A DNA stretch of 64,000 nt from Aquipseudomonas ullengensis (GCF_014174475.1 NZ_JACJUD010000004.1:1-64000); one strand, 5' to 3'; positions 36,926 to 46,261 are shown, numbered from the stretch's first letter. Made by a program: numbers and translations. The notes: generated by a model from the sequence alone, not told the origin.

Positions 36926-36953
36926 AAAAAGCCCGCCAATTGGCGGGCTTTTT
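36926..36953. terminator. Bidirectional terminator after amt
   Basis: AAAAAGCCCGCCA / TGGCGGGCTTTTT is a perfect stem with A- and T-runs, 15 bp beyond amt. It also faces the end of the convergent OprD porin gene. Confidence 0.93.
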
Positions 36954-36967
36954 CATGGGGCAACGTT

Positions 36968-38242
36968 TTACCAGAGTGGCAGCATGTAGCTCAGGATCAG
37001 GCGGTTTTCGTCCAGGTCGTTGGTGAAGTTGCTGCGCGTCGTGGCGTTGCGCCACTTCACGCCGAAGTTCTTCAGCGGCCCATCCTGGAAGACGTAGGCG
37101 ATGTCCATGTTGCGTTCCCACTCTTTGCCGTTGTTGCCCTCCACGCCCAGGTCGACATCGTCGCCGCTGAGGTAGCGGGTCATGAAGGTCAGGCCGGGAA
37201 TGCCGATGGCGGCGAAGTTGTAGTCGTAGCGCAGCTGCCAGGACGTCTCGTCCTTGTTGGCGAAGTCGCCGATCTGTACGTAGTTCACCAGGAACGGGTC
37301 GGTGCCGTTGATGTAGGCGAAGCCGGTGTCGCCGCTCATTTCCTGGTAGCCAAGGCCGAAAGCGTGGCCGCCCAGGCCGTAGGTGAACATGGCGTTGAGC
37401 GCCTTGTTGTCGACGTTGGTGGCGCCGTCGTCGGTGGAGCGTGCCCAGCGGATATCCGACTTCAGCGACTGCTTGTCGGCCAGCGGCAGGACGTGGACCA
37501 GGCCCAGGTAATGCTGCTTGTACAGGTCTTCCAGTGCACCGTAGTGGTAGCTGGTGGTCAGGTTGTCGGTCCACTTGTAGCTCAGGCCGCCGAAGTCGAA
37601 CTGGTCGGCGGTAACACCAGTGGTACCGGTGATGTTGCGCTTGCCGCCGGTGGTCATGAGCATGTCCTCGTAGTCCGAGGAATCACGCAGGTTGTATTGC
37701 TTGAGGCGGCCGGCATCCACGATCAGGCCGTCGATTTCGGTTGAGTTCACCGCGCCACCGCTGAACGCTTGCGGCAGCAGGCGCGAGTCGTTGGCCTGCA
37801 CCACTGGCAGCTTCGGCATCAGGGTGCCGACTTTCAGCACGCTCTTGGAAACCTTGACCTTGGCAGTGGCGCCGAGGTCGCCATAACTGTCCTGGGCGCG
37901 GCCGGTTTCGCGGTCACGTTGCAGCAGGCCGCTACCACTTTGGTCGGCACTGGAGTCGAGTTTCAGCCCCAGGGTGCCGATGGCGTCGAGGCCGACGCCG
38001 ACCGTGCCTTCGGTGAAGCCGGATTCATAGCGCAGCAGGAAACCCTGCGCCCACTCTTCCTGCTTGGATTGGGTCGGAGTGGGGTCAGCGTCCTGGCGGT
38101 AGTCGCGGTTGAAGTAGAAATTGCGCAGCTCCAGGGATGCCTTGCTGTCTTCAAGGAAGGCCGCCTGGGTGAGGGTGGGCAAGGTGAGGCTGGTGCCCAG
38201 CGCGGCCAGAGCCACGCTGCGGGCTAGGGGGGACTTGCTCAT
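36968..38242 (-). CDS. OprD-family outer-membrane porin
   Basis: A 424-residue protein with a signal peptide (about residues 1-27, ending TLTQA). The body is a string of amphipathic strands with OprD hallmarks: FLEDSKASLELRNFYFNRDYR at the mature N-terminus, SGFTEGTVGVGLDAIGTLGLKL, and a C-terminal phenylalanine-type signature replaced by LSYMLPLW. OprD channels pass basic amino acids, peptides or aromatic acids; the substrate here is not predictable. It is followed by a terminator and lies downstream of the MBL-fold gene on the same strand. Confidence 0.9.
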   Translation of the reverse strand: MSKSPLARSVALAALGTSLTLPTLTQAAFLEDSKASLELRNFYFNRDYRQDADPTPTQSKQEEWAQGFLLRYESGFTEGTVGVGLDAIGTLGLKLDSSADQSGSGLLQRDRETGRAQDSYGDLGATAKVKVSKSVLKVGTLMPKLPVVQANDSRLLPQAFSGGAVNSTEIDGLIVDAGRLKQYNLRDSSDYEDMLMTTGGKRNITGTTGVTADQFDFGGLSYKWTDNLTTSYHYGALEDLYKQHYLGLVHVLPLADKQSLKSDIRWARSTDDGATNVDNKALNAMFTYGLGGHAFGLGYQEMSGDTGFAYINGTDPFLVNYVQIGDFANKDETSWQLRYDYNFAAIGIPGLTFMTRYLSGDDVDLGVEGNNGKEWERNMDIAYVFQDGPLKNFGVKWRNATTRSNFTNDLDENRLILSYMLPLW

Positions 38243-38349
38243 TGTTATTGTTTCCTCGGCTGGTGATGGCGGTTCGGTCTGTCCGAACTCGTTGCAGCCT
38301 GAAGACTAAAACATTTTGAAATTATTACCGCTTCTAGACCTTGGTCGAG

Positions 38350-39216
38350 TCATTGCACCCAATGCGGGTAGTAGCCGAGTTCACGCTGCACGCGTTCATC
38401 GTGGGCGGGCACTACCGTCAACTGGGGTTCGGCCTGCATCAGGGCATGCACTTTTTCCAGTTGCTGGCGAGTGCGTTCGCGGTCGTTGTCGACCATCCGG
38501 CGACTGATCCAGAACTTCTCCCGTGGGCCGGTGAAGCCCTCCAGGCGCCAGCTGGCGTCACCGGTGAAAAAGAAGCGGCGACCATCCTCTAGCGTCAGGA
38601 ACAGCCCGACTGAACCGGGGGTGTGGCCATCCAGCGGCACCAGTACCAGGCTGCCATCGCCGAACAGGTCGTGGCTCTGCGCGAAACCCTCGAATGGTTG
38701 CTCGCCGAAGCTATACGGCACCCATTTGATCGGGTGCTTGAACTGGCTGGGCAATACGGCGGGCGGGGTGGAGATCTGGCTGAACTCGATTTCCTCGTAG
38801 GGTGCCCAGGCCGGCACTTCCGGGTAATCGGCCAGGCCTGAGGCGTGGTCCCAGTGAACGTGGGACAACAGGATGCGGTCGATGCGGATGCCATCGCGGT
38901 CCAGTTGGTCGCGTACCGGCACGACCTTGCCGTAGCGCAGCAGCGGTTTGTCATACCAGGGCATTTCGCTTTCGAACTGCTGGTCGACCTGGCGGCCGAG
39001 GGAGGTATCGAACAGCAGGGTCGCGGCGTGGTGTTCGATCAGGATGGCGACATGGTTGGCGATGGCCGTTTCGGTCCACGAGCCACCGACGATGGTGAAG
39101 GCATCGCGGGTCTGCGTTTCGCTGGTCTTGACCAAGGCAAAACGCAGGCCGTCAGCCTGGACGGGCAGGCAGCCAAAGCCGAGCAGGGCCAGCAGTAACA
39201 GCGATAGATAGCGCAT
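38350..39216 (-). CDS. Exported metallo-beta-lactamase-fold hydrolase (AHL-lactonase-like)
   Basis: This 288-residue protein has a signal peptide (about residues 1-21) and an MBL fold. It carries the metal-binding HVHWDH (about 119-124), GHTPGS (about 197-202, third histidine), an aspartate in GDASWR (about 219) and AHDE (about 271). The layout resembles the N-acyl-homoserine-lactonase/MBL group, but an exported form makes a different lactone or ester substrate equally likely. It is divergent from a TetR regulator with a palindromic site between them. Confidence 0.85.
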   Translation of the reverse strand: MRYLSLLLLALLGFGCLPVQADGLRFALVKTSETQTRDAFTIVGGSWTETAIANHVAILIEHHAATLLFDTSLGRQVDQQFESEMPWYDKPLLRYGKVVPVRDQLDRDGIRIDRILLSHVHWDHASGLADYPEVPAWAPYEEIEFSQISTPPAVLPSQFKHPIKWVPYSFGEQPFEGFAQSHDLFGDGSLVLVPLDGHTPGSVGLFLTLEDGRRFFFTGDASWRLEGFTGPREKFWISRRMVDNDRERTRQQLEKVHALMQAEPQLTVVPAHDERVQRELGYYPHWVQ

Positions 39217-39263
39217 GTCGGGTTCCTTTGGCGGGCAGAAGTGATGTCGATGTGATAGATATT

Positions 39264-39281
39264 AGACAGACAGGTCTGTAT
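39264..39281. promoter_or_regulatory. Palindromic operator between MBL hydrolase and TetR genes
   Basis: ACAGAC-AG-GTCTGT (39266-39279) is a perfect 6-bp inverted repeat in the 153-bp divergent gap, set in AT-rich sequence. Position and shape fit a TetR-family operator controlling both genes. This is an inference. Confidence 0.5.
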
Positions 39282-39369
39282 ATTTCAAGCGTGCTTTCTG
39301 TCCATCGACTTTCTGCCGTAGAGCGTCACGCCTCGGTTTGCGCATAATGGCCGCCCCTGGAGGCTTCCA

Positions 39370-39927
39370 ATGGCAACAAGCAAACGCGATCAACTGATCC
39401 ACACCGCGCAGGCGCTCTTTGCCCGCGAGGGTTACCACGCGACGGGCATCGACCGCATTTTGGCGGAGTCCGGGGTGGCGAAGATGACTCTGTACAAGCA
39501 CTTCCGCTCCAAGGACGAGTTGATCCTGGCCGTCCTTGAGTCAAACCAGCAGGCCACGCTCGATCTGCTGGCTGCTGGATTGCAGGGCCTGGCGCCGCGC
39601 GAGGCGCTGTTGCGCATCTTCGACGGGCTGCATATGTGGATTCATCAGCAGGATTTCTGCGGCTGCAGCTTCATCAACGCTGCGGCGGAATTCCAGAGCC
39701 GCGAGCATGCGATCCACCAGCAGGCAGCCGCATTCAAGCAGGCATTTGCCGGGTTCTTCCGCGAGCAGCTGCTGGCGCTGGGCGTGGAGCAAGTCGACAC
39801 GTTGACCAATCAGCTGCAGTTCCTGCTGGAGGGCGCGCTGAGCATGGCTCACCTGCAAGGCCCGGGTGAACAGGCGCAGCAGGCGAAAGCCGCCGCTGAA
39901 GTATTGCTGGACGCCGCTAGCCGCTGA
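39370..39927 (+). CDS. TetR-family transcriptional regulator
   Basis: A 185-residue regulator with an N-terminal TetR helix-turn-helix (about residues 6-50; GIDRILAESGVAKMTLYKHF) and an all-helical ligand-binding half containing a CGCSF motif (about 97-101). The pattern GVAKMTLYKHFRSKDELILAVL is typical of the LmrA/YxaF-like group. It probably represses the divergent hydrolase gene and itself through the palindrome between them. The gene ends 1 bp before the convergent antiporter gene. Confidence 0.88.
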   Translation: MATSKRDQLIHTAQALFAREGYHATGIDRILAESGVAKMTLYKHFRSKDELILAVLESNQQATLDLLAAGLQGLAPREALLRIFDGLHMWIHQQDFCGCSFINAAAEFQSREHAIHQQAAAFKQAFAGFFREQLLALGVEQVDTLTNQLQFLLEGALSMAHLQGPGEQAQQAKAAAEVLLDAASR

Positions 39928-39928
39928 G

Positions 39929-41890
39929 TCAGCTACCGCCCAGCAGCCGCGACTCGCAGGCCTCAACGGCCTGCAGTGGGCCGGAAATCAGTACCGCATC
40001 GCCTTCCTGCAGTTGTGCGCTGGCGCCGAGGCCGAGCTCTTCGCCGTCGCGCCGCAGCGCCTGGACTTCCACGCCGAGGCTCTCCAACTGCAAGTCCCCG
40101 AGGTTGCGCCCGCAGGCGTGGGCGCCAGTTGGCAGGTTGACCGCGTGTAGCAGCAGGCGCGGCTGGCCGCGGGCATCCAGCAGATTGGCCTGGGCGCCAT
40201 GGTAGAAGCCATGCAGCAACCGATAGCGGCTGCCGCGCACTTGATTCATGTGCTCCTGCACCCGCTGCTCGGCCACGCCGAGCATCACCAGTGCATGGGA
40301 CGCCAGCATCAGGCTGGATTCCAGCACTTCCGGCACCACCTCTGTGGCGCCCGCCGCCTGCAGCTCGGCGAGCCGGCTGTCGTCACGGGTGCGTACCAGA
40401 ATCGGCAAGTCCCGGCAGTGCTGGCGGGCTTGCTGGACGATGTGCAGGGCGACGTCGGTCTTGTCCACCGCGACCACCAGCAGGTGTGCGCGAGCGATGC
40501 CAACGGCAACCAGCAACTCCGGGCGCCGCGAGTCGCCGTAATGCACGCTGTCGCCGCCGGCGCTGGCTTCCTCGACCCGCACCGGGTCGTCATCGAGGGC
40601 AATGAAGGACAGCTGTTCGCGCTGCAGGAAGCGGCCGATCGATTGGCCAACCCGGCCATAGCCGCAGATCACCACATGCCCGCTGAGCTCGGCGCCGTGG
40701 CTGGCAATATCCTCCAGCGAGCTGGGTTGCCCTTGCACCTGGCGCAGGCGTACCGCCAGGTGCGGTGCCAGGCGCAGCAGCAGCGGCGTGAGCGCCATCG
40801 AGCAGAACGCCGCGGCCAGCAGCAGGCGGCTGGTGTCGGCATCCAGCAGCTTTTGCTGGCTCATCACCGCCACCAGGGCGAAGAAAAACTCGCCGGCCTG
40901 GGCCAGGGCCAGGCCACTGCGCCAGGCGGTCTCGCCGCTTTCACCGCGAAGTCGCACCAGGGCGGCCACCAGCAAGCCTTTGATACCGAGCAGGCAGGCA
41001 GTGGCGAGCAGAATCAGCCCGCCGTGCTCGGTGAACAGGCGCAGGTCGATGAGCATGCCGACGCTGACGAAGAACAAGCCAAGGAGGATGTCGCGGAAGG
41101 GGCGGATATCGGCTTCGATCTGATGCCGATAATGGCTCTCGCCCAGCAACATGCCGGCGAGAAACGCACCAAGCGCCATGGACAGGCCAAGCAGGTGCGT
41201 CAGCCAGGCAGTCAGCAGCACGATGACCAGGGCGAGCATGACGAACAGCTCGGGCGAATGGGCCTCGGCGACCTCGCGAAACAGGCGCGGCAGTAGCCAG
41301 CGGCTGGCCAGCAGCAGGCCGCAGAAAAGCAACACGGTCTTGCCCAGGATGAGCGGCAGGCTCCAGTACCAGGCCTGCTCGCCACTGCCGTCAGCGAGCA
41401 GTGGCACCACGCTGAGCAGCAGGACCGCCACCAGATCCTGGAACAGTAGCACGCCGATGGCGTTCTGGCCGTGGCTGCTGAAGACCTCGCCCAGGCTGTT
41501 CAACTCCTTGCCGACGATGGCGGTGGAAGACAGGGCCAGGCCCAGGCCGAGCAGCGCGGCACTGCCAAATGACAAACCGTACAGATACAGCAAGCCGCTC
41601 AGCGCCGCGCCGCAGGTCAGTACCTGCAGGCTGCCGAGGCCGAACACGGTACGGCGCAGGGCGAGCATGCGCGGCAGGGAAAACTCCAGGCCCAGGCTGA
41701 ACAGCAGGAAAACCACGCCAAGTTCGGCCAGGTGCGGCAAGTCCTGCGAGTTGCTGATCCAGTTCAGGGCGCTTGGCCCGACCAGCAGACCAACGCACAG
41801 ATACCCCAGCACGGCGGGCAGACGCAGGCGGCGGAACAGGGCGATCACCAGCAGGGAGCAGGCGAGAATGATCAGCAGGTCAGTGAACAC
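39929..41890 (-). CDS. CPA2-family cation:proton antiporter (Kef-type)
   Basis: A 653-residue protein with about twelve membrane helices (residues ~5-380) including the family's GLGLALSSTAIV (about 113-124) and LFQDLVAV (about 147-154). An RCK/TrkA-N nucleotide-binding domain follows (VVICGYGRVGQSIGRFL, about 399-415), then a TrkA-C domain to the end. It should exchange K+ or Na+ for H+ under control of NAD(H) or glutathione-like ligands. The start is GTG at 41888-41890, since AGGAG lies close upstream; the longer reading adds 20 polar residues. Confidence 0.88.
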   Translation of the reverse strand: MFTDLLIILACSLLVIALFRRLRLPAVLGYLCVGLLVGPSALNWISNSQDLPHLAELGVVFLLFSLGLEFSLPRMLALRRTVFGLGSLQVLTCGAALSGLLYLYGLSFGSAALLGLGLALSSTAIVGKELNSLGEVFSSHGQNAIGVLLFQDLVAVLLLSVVPLLADGSGEQAWYWSLPLILGKTVLLFCGLLLASRWLLPRLFREVAEAHSPELFVMLALVIVLLTAWLTHLLGLSMALGAFLAGMLLGESHYRHQIEADIRPFRDILLGLFFVSVGMLIDLRLFTEHGGLILLATACLLGIKGLLVAALVRLRGESGETAWRSGLALAQAGEFFFALVAVMSQQKLLDADTSRLLLAAAFCSMALTPLLLRLAPHLAVRLRQVQGQPSSLEDIASHGAELSGHVVICGYGRVGQSIGRFLQREQLSFIALDDDPVRVEEASAGGDSVHYGDSRRPELLVAVGIARAHLLVVAVDKTDVALHIVQQARQHCRDLPILVRTRDDSRLAELQAAGATEVVPEVLESSLMLASHALVMLGVAEQRVQEHMNQVRGSRYRLLHGFYHGAQANLLDARGQPRLLLHAVNLPTGAHACGRNLGDLQLESLGVEVQALRRDGEELGLGASAQLQEGDAVLISGPLQAVEACESRLLGGS

Positions 41891-42056
41891 GGTATTTCTC
41901 CTGGGCGTGTCGCGAGCATGACCGGGCGACAGGCGGTCGTCCACGGGCACGCTGCATCTCCTTGATCTGCAACAATTAGGGCCGTTTGTCGGTGCGCTTC
42001 AAGTTTTCCGTCTAAAGGCCGTCATACGAGTAGATGTCCTGCCTTGGTACACCGCC

Positions 42057-43214
42057 ATGAACTCGCTGCCCAGCTTCTCCCCCGTGCTGCAACACTCCCC
42101 GTCGCTGAAAAACCTGACCAGCTCTAACACGCTGCCCGGTTCGAACGGCAAGGTCGATGCCCAAGCCACCCTGGCCAATCGCCTGGCAGACAAGCTGGGG
42201 TTGGGTGCGGGCGCGTTGTCTGGCAAGAGCGAAGACTTCACTCCGGACAAGGTAGCCGATCGCATACTCGGCTTCGTCGAGCAGCGCCTGAAAAGCGAAG
42301 CGGCCGCTGGTGCCGATCCGGCAAAACTGCAGAGCCTGCTGGACCAGGCCCGCGAAGGCGTGGAGAAGGGCTTTGCCGAGGCGCGCAAGATTCTCGACGG
42401 CATGGGCGTGCTTCAAGGCAAGGTCGCGGAGAACATCGACGCCACCTACGACAAGATCCAGAGCGGGCTGGCCGGCCTGGCCGATAGCTTGGCCAGCACC
42501 ACGCCGACCACCAATACCGGCAGCAGCGCCGTTGCTGCCTATAGCGAACGTTTTTCCGCCCGCGCGGATACCTTCGATATGCAGGTCACCACCCGTGACG
42601 GTGATCGCCTGAGCATTTCCATTGCCAGTGCTTCGGCCAGTTGGTCGAAGACCAGTGTCGCCGCCGCCAGCAACGCCAACGGTTCTGCCGCGATTGCCAG
42701 CAGCGAGTCCGGTACTTTGCAGATCGGCGGTTGGCAGGTGAAGGTTGAAGGTGAGCTGGATGCCGAGGAGCGTGCGGCCCTGGGGGATCTGTTCAGCCAG
42801 GTGCAGGACCTTTCCAGCAAGTTCTATTCCGGTGATCTGGAGGGCGCTTTCGACCGAGCCATGCAACTGGATATGGATGGCTCGCAGCTGGCGTCGATGT
42901 CCCTGCACCTGACTCAGACCAGCGTGCGCCAGGCCACCGACGCCTACAGCAGCGTGGCTCAGCAGGGTGGCCAGGCGGCCAGTGCGGTCAACGACAATCT
43001 GATCGACTACGCCCGCAGCCTGCTCGATGCGCTGAGCACTGCTGGCGACGTCAGCGACGATGCCAAGACCACCCTGGAGCAACTGCTGGACGGCGGTTTC
43101 AGCCTGGACAATCGCTTCAGCGATGAGCAGCTGGACAAGGCCAAGGCGCTCAATCAACGCCTGCTCGAGGGCCTGCAAGGGTTGCTGCCGGCTGACGAGG
43201 CTTCGGCAAGCTGA
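42057..43214 (+). CDS. DUF5610 domain protein
   Basis: A 385-residue soluble protein with a disordered Ser/Pro-rich N-terminus and a DUF5610-type region (about residues 45-120; ADKLGLGAGALSG, FTPDKVADRILGFVEQRL). A Ser/Ala-rich beta segment follows (YSERFSARADTFDMQVTTRDG), then a helical C-terminus. The function of the family is unknown; it is common in Pseudomonas. It is followed 48 bp later by a small thioredoxin-fold gene. Confidence 0.78.
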   Translation: MNSLPSFSPVLQHSPSLKNLTSSNTLPGSNGKVDAQATLANRLADKLGLGAGALSGKSEDFTPDKVADRILGFVEQRLKSEAAAGADPAKLQSLLDQAREGVEKGFAEARKILDGMGVLQGKVAENIDATYDKIQSGLAGLADSLASTTPTTNTGSSAVAAYSERFSARADTFDMQVTTRDGDRLSISIASASASWSKTSVAAASNANGSAAIASSESGTLQIGGWQVKVEGELDAEERAALGDLFSQVQDLSSKFYSGDLEGAFDRAMQLDMDGSQLASMSLHLTQTSVRQATDAYSSVAQQGGQAASAVNDNLIDYARSLLDALSTAGDVSDDAKTTLEQLLDGGFSLDNRFSDEQLDKAKALNQRLLEGLQGLLPADEASAS

Positions 43215-43262
43215 AGTCGCTGCGATAAACTGCGTCTCTGAACCCTTGCAGAGACGCCCCGC

Positions 43263-43499
43263 ATGCTTCCCGAATGCCAACTTTTCGGCACCCTTGGTTG
43301 CCACCTCTGTGAGGTGGCCGAGGCGTTGCTGATGCCCTTTGTCGAACATGGCCTGCTGGTGGAACTGGTCGATATTGCCGAGCGCGAAGACTGGGTCGAA
43401 CAGTACGGCCTGCGCATCCCGCTACTGCGGCGTCAGGACACTGGCGCCGAGCTGGGTTGGCCCTTCGATGCGGATCAGGTGGTGCAGTTTCTCGGTTGA
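43263..43499 (+). CDS. Glutaredoxin-like thioredoxin-fold protein
   Basis: This 78-residue protein matches the small glutaredoxin-like family PF05768, with the redox motif GCHLCE (about residues 12-17; CxxC) near the N-terminus, and IPLLRR (about 52-57), where a cis-proline is expected. It probably takes part in thiol redox exchange, with an unknown partner. GAGACG upstream is a weak ribosome-binding site. Confidence 0.8.
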   Translation: MLPECQLFGTLGCHLCEVAEALLMPFVEHGLLVELVDIAEREDWVEQYGLRIPLLRRQDTGAELGWPFDADQVVQFLG

Positions 43500-43536
43500 T
43501 TTCCTTGTTTTCGGATGCTTGATATTTCGAACGGCT

Positions 43537-43557
43537 GATGCGTATTTTGTACGCATC
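43537..43557. promoter_or_regulatory. Inverted-repeat operator upstream of glutamine-synthetase-like gene
   Basis: GATGCGTA-TTTTG-TACGCATC is a perfect 8-bp inverted repeat 41 bp before the start codon, placed where a repressor could block transcription initiation. The regulator is not in the window as far as I can see. Confidence 0.55.
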
Positions 43558-43597
43558 GCCGTGGTACCGGCATTCGCGCTAACAAGGACAAGAAGTC

Positions 43598-44941
43598 ATG
43601 ACAACCGACGGCCGCAGTTCGCTCGCAGAGCGCTTGACCGGCATTGATGAAATCGAATGCGTTACCCCTGACCTGAACGGCGTTGCCCGCGGCAAGGTCA
43701 TGACCGCCGAGGGCTTCCTCGAAGGGCGGCGGCTGCAGTTGGCGCGGGGTGTGCTGCTGCAATGCATCATGGGTGGCTATCCGCCCGCGCGCTTCTATGG
43801 CAGCGACGACGGCGACCTGGCACTGAATGCCGAGCCGACGCAGATCCACCGCCTGCCCTGGAGCGAGCCGCCACGCGCGCTGGCTATCTGCGACGCCGAT
43901 GAGCTGGATGGGCGCAGTTCGGGGCTTTCTACCCGCGGCCTGCTCAAGCGCGTGGTGCAAGGCTACGCCCAGCGCGGCTGGCAGCCGGTAGTGGCCACCG
44001 AACTGGAATTCTTCATCTTTGATCGACATGGCGATGCGCAGCAGCCGTTCCAGCCGCCAGTTGGCTTGAACGGTCGGCGCGAGGATGGTTGCTCGGCTTT
44101 TAGCGTGTCTTCCGGCAATGGCCTGCGGCCGTTCTTCAATGAGGTCTATCGCTGCATGGCTGAGCTTGGCTTGCCGCGCGATACGGTCATGCACGAGATG
44201 GGGGTCAGCCAGTTCGAGATCAATCTGCTGCACGGCGATCCCTTGCTGATCGCCGATCAAACCTTCCTGTTCAAGCACCTGCTTAAGGAAGTCGGCCTGA
44301 AACACGGCCTCAGTGTGGTGTGCATGGCCAAACCCCTGGCACACACGCCGGGCAGCTCGATGCACATTCACCAGAGCGTGGTGGAGCAGGGCAGTGGTCG
44401 CAATATCTTCAGTGATGCGGCGGGCGATGCGACGCCAGAGTTCCTGCATTTTATTGCTGGGCAGCAGGCGGCTCTGGCGGATTTCACATTGCTGTTCGCG
44501 CCGAACATCAACTCGTTCCAGCGCTTCTGCCACCCGTATGCCTCGCCGAACAATGCCTGCTGGTCGCACGACAACCGCTCGGCCGGTTTGCGTATTCCCG
44601 CCAGCGGTCCGGCGGCGCGGCGCGTGGAGAACCGCTTGCCGGGGGCGGACGCCAACCCTTACCTGGCCATTGCTGCCAGCCTGGCGGCGGGTTTGTATGG
44701 ACTGGAGCAGTGCTTGCAACCGAGCGAGCCGATTCAGGGCGAGTTCGAGGTACCTGAGCACCTGAGCTTGCCCTGCACGATGCATGCGGCACTGGCGCGC
44801 CTGCAGCAAAGTACGCTGGCACGGGAGTTGTTCGGTAACGAGTTCGTCGACGGCTACGTTGCCAGCAAGACCATAGAGATGATGAGTTTTCTCGACGAGA
44901 TCACGCCCTGGGAGCGGCGAGTGCTGGGCACCCAGGTCTGA
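43598..44941 (+). CDS. Glutamine-synthetase-family gamma-glutamylamine ligase (PuuA/SpuI-like)
   Basis: A 447-residue enzyme of the GlnA-like ligase group. Metal- and ATP-binding segments include TELEFFIFD (about residues 134-142), HEMGVSQFEIN (about 198-208), SSMHIHQSV (about 251-259) and a later RIPASGPAARRVENRLPG (about 333-350). Short N-terminus and length are those of gamma-glutamylputrescine synthetases rather than of true GlnA, and the adenylylation-loop tyrosine region is not evident. It likely ligates glutamate to a polyamine or other amine for catabolism. A palindromic operator precedes it. Confidence 0.85.
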   Translation: MTTDGRSSLAERLTGIDEIECVTPDLNGVARGKVMTAEGFLEGRRLQLARGVLLQCIMGGYPPARFYGSDDGDLALNAEPTQIHRLPWSEPPRALAICDADELDGRSSGLSTRGLLKRVVQGYAQRGWQPVVATELEFFIFDRHGDAQQPFQPPVGLNGRREDGCSAFSVSSGNGLRPFFNEVYRCMAELGLPRDTVMHEMGVSQFEINLLHGDPLLIADQTFLFKHLLKEVGLKHGLSVVCMAKPLAHTPGSSMHIHQSVVEQGSGRNIFSDAAGDATPEFLHFIAGQQAALADFTLLFAPNINSFQRFCHPYASPNNACWSHDNRSAGLRIPASGPAARRVENRLPGADANPYLAIAASLAAGLYGLEQCLQPSEPIQGEFEVPEHLSLPCTMHAALARLQQSTLARELFGNEFVDGYVASKTIEMMSFLDEITPWERRVLGTQV

Positions 44942-44963
44942 TGCTTGAGGCGGGACGACTTCG

Positions 44964-45707
44964 TTAGTCGTCCTTGTCGGTGCGCCGGGCTTCGCGCTGC
45001 AACTGATAGACGAAGCGCTCGACCTGGCGCGACTCCAATCCGCCGAGGCGGTGGAAGCGGGCGCCGACGAAGGTCATCTCGACCTTCTCGTCGAAGCGCA
45101 CGTGGCGCACTTCGATCGACGTGCTCAGGTTGCCTACGGGCAATGAAGCGCTGAGGCTCTCATAGACCTGGCCAGGTTGCAGGGTGTTGGTGATGTCGCC
45201 GGGAAAACGCAGGCGGCAGCCGGTGGCGGAGATATCCAGCATCTGGCCTTTGATCGGCTTGCTGAGTCTTTTGCCATTCAGTTCGATATTCACCATCTGC
45301 GCCTTGCCAAGTTGGGCGCGGAAAGCGCTGCGGCGCTGGTGGTAAATGATCTTTTCGGGCAGGTGGCACCAGTAGCAACGTGCGCCTTCCAGCTCGCCAA
45401 TCTCGATCGGGTCTTCGCAGTCCCAGGCAATGCGCACGCCATCGTGGAAGCCTTCGACGCGGAAGGCTTCGCCGCTTTTCAGGAAGCGCTCACCGTCATT
45501 GGGTACGAGTTCGTCCAGTGCCAGCACGCCGCGTTCGCGGTCGGCGGCTACCAGAAAGCTTTGAAAACGCTGGTTGCGATCCTTGAAGGTGATGACCAGC
45601 GGATCGTTGTGCTGTTGCAGCAGGCGCAGGTTGGTGAAGATTTCCAACGGTGCACTCAGCACCTTGGGCGGCTGAGGGCCATCTTCATCGAGAAATGGAT
45701 TGGACAC
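44964..45707 (-). CDS. flgZ: c-di-GMP-binding flagellar brake protein (YcgR/FlgZ)
   Basis: A 247-residue protein with an N-terminal YcgR domain (about residues 20-105) and a C-terminal PilZ domain (about 110-235). The PilZ c-di-GMP motif is visible as HQRRSAFRA (about 122-130; RxxxR) and DISATG (about 157-162; DxSxxG). It slows flagellar rotation when c-di-GMP is high. It is downstream of flgN and flgM on the same strand, the usual Pseudomonas place. The GTG at 45707 has GGAG upstream; a GTG 7 codons earlier is the alternative. Confidence 0.92.
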   Translation of the reverse strand: MSNPFLDEDGPQPPKVLSAPLEIFTNLRLLQQHNDPLVITFKDRNQRFQSFLVAADRERGVLALDELVPNDGERFLKSGEAFRVEGFHDGVRIAWDCEDPIEIGELEGARCYWCHLPEKIIYHQRRSAFRAQLGKAQMVNIELNGKRLSKPIKGQMLDISATGCRLRFPGDITNTLQPGQVYESLSASLPVGNLSTSIEVRHVRFDEKVEMTFVGARFHRLGGLESRQVERFVYQLQREARRTDKDD

Positions 45708-45793
45708 GGACCAAAAATCTCCAGGCACGAACGACTACGGCACCTAGGATACTGGCATATTGCCGGTATGTCCCTGTGCTTGTTTTCTTGTGA

Positions 45794-46261
45794 TCAGGCC
45801 TGACTGAGCGGGCGCTGTTGGCCGATTTTAGCGGCGCTGCCACGGCTGTCATAGAGCCCTGGTGTTTCGCCGCCGCGAAGTATGCCGAGCACACTGTTTA
45901 GGGAGGCCTGGTTGGCGCGAATCACCCGGCCGTTACGCAGGTTGGCTTCACGGCAACGCTCCAGCAATTGCCCCAGCTGCTCGCTGCTGGCAAGCAGCTC
46001 TGTGCCGTTTTCAGAACGGCCAGCCAATGCTTCGAGGCCGCTGCGGTCGGCACTGAGTTGCTGATCAAGCAGCGCTTTACTGCGCGCAGTACCGTGCTGA
46101 TCGAGCAGGCTAAGAAGGGGGAGTTTTTCACCGAGAAGCTTTTCCAGGCGCGGCAGGTCTCGCTCGCTAAGCGCTTGGAATTCGGCATCGATCAGCTCAA
46201 GCAGATGCTGGGCTGTGCCGATATCTTCACTGAACAGATGGAGCAGGGTCGTCTCTTGCAT
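45794..46261 (-). CDS. flgN: FlgN flagellar export chaperone
   Basis: This 155-residue, mostly helical protein is the chaperone of the hook-filament junction proteins FlgK and FlgL. It begins MQETTLLHLFSEDIG; central leucine-rich helices carry LERCREANLRNGRVI (about residues 105-119). The start is the ATG at 46259-46261. An upstream extension in the same frame is Pro/Ser-rich and overlaps flgM. It forms a unit with flgM under a sigma-28 promoter; its clients flgK and flgL are 11 kb away. Confidence 0.9.
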   Translation of the reverse strand: MQETTLLHLFSEDIGTAQHLLELIDAEFQALSERDLPRLEKLLGEKLPLLSLLDQHGTARSKALLDQQLSADRSGLEALAGRSENGTELLASSEQLGQLLERCREANLRNGRVIRANQASLNSVLGILRGGETPGLYDSRGSAAKIGQQRPLSQA

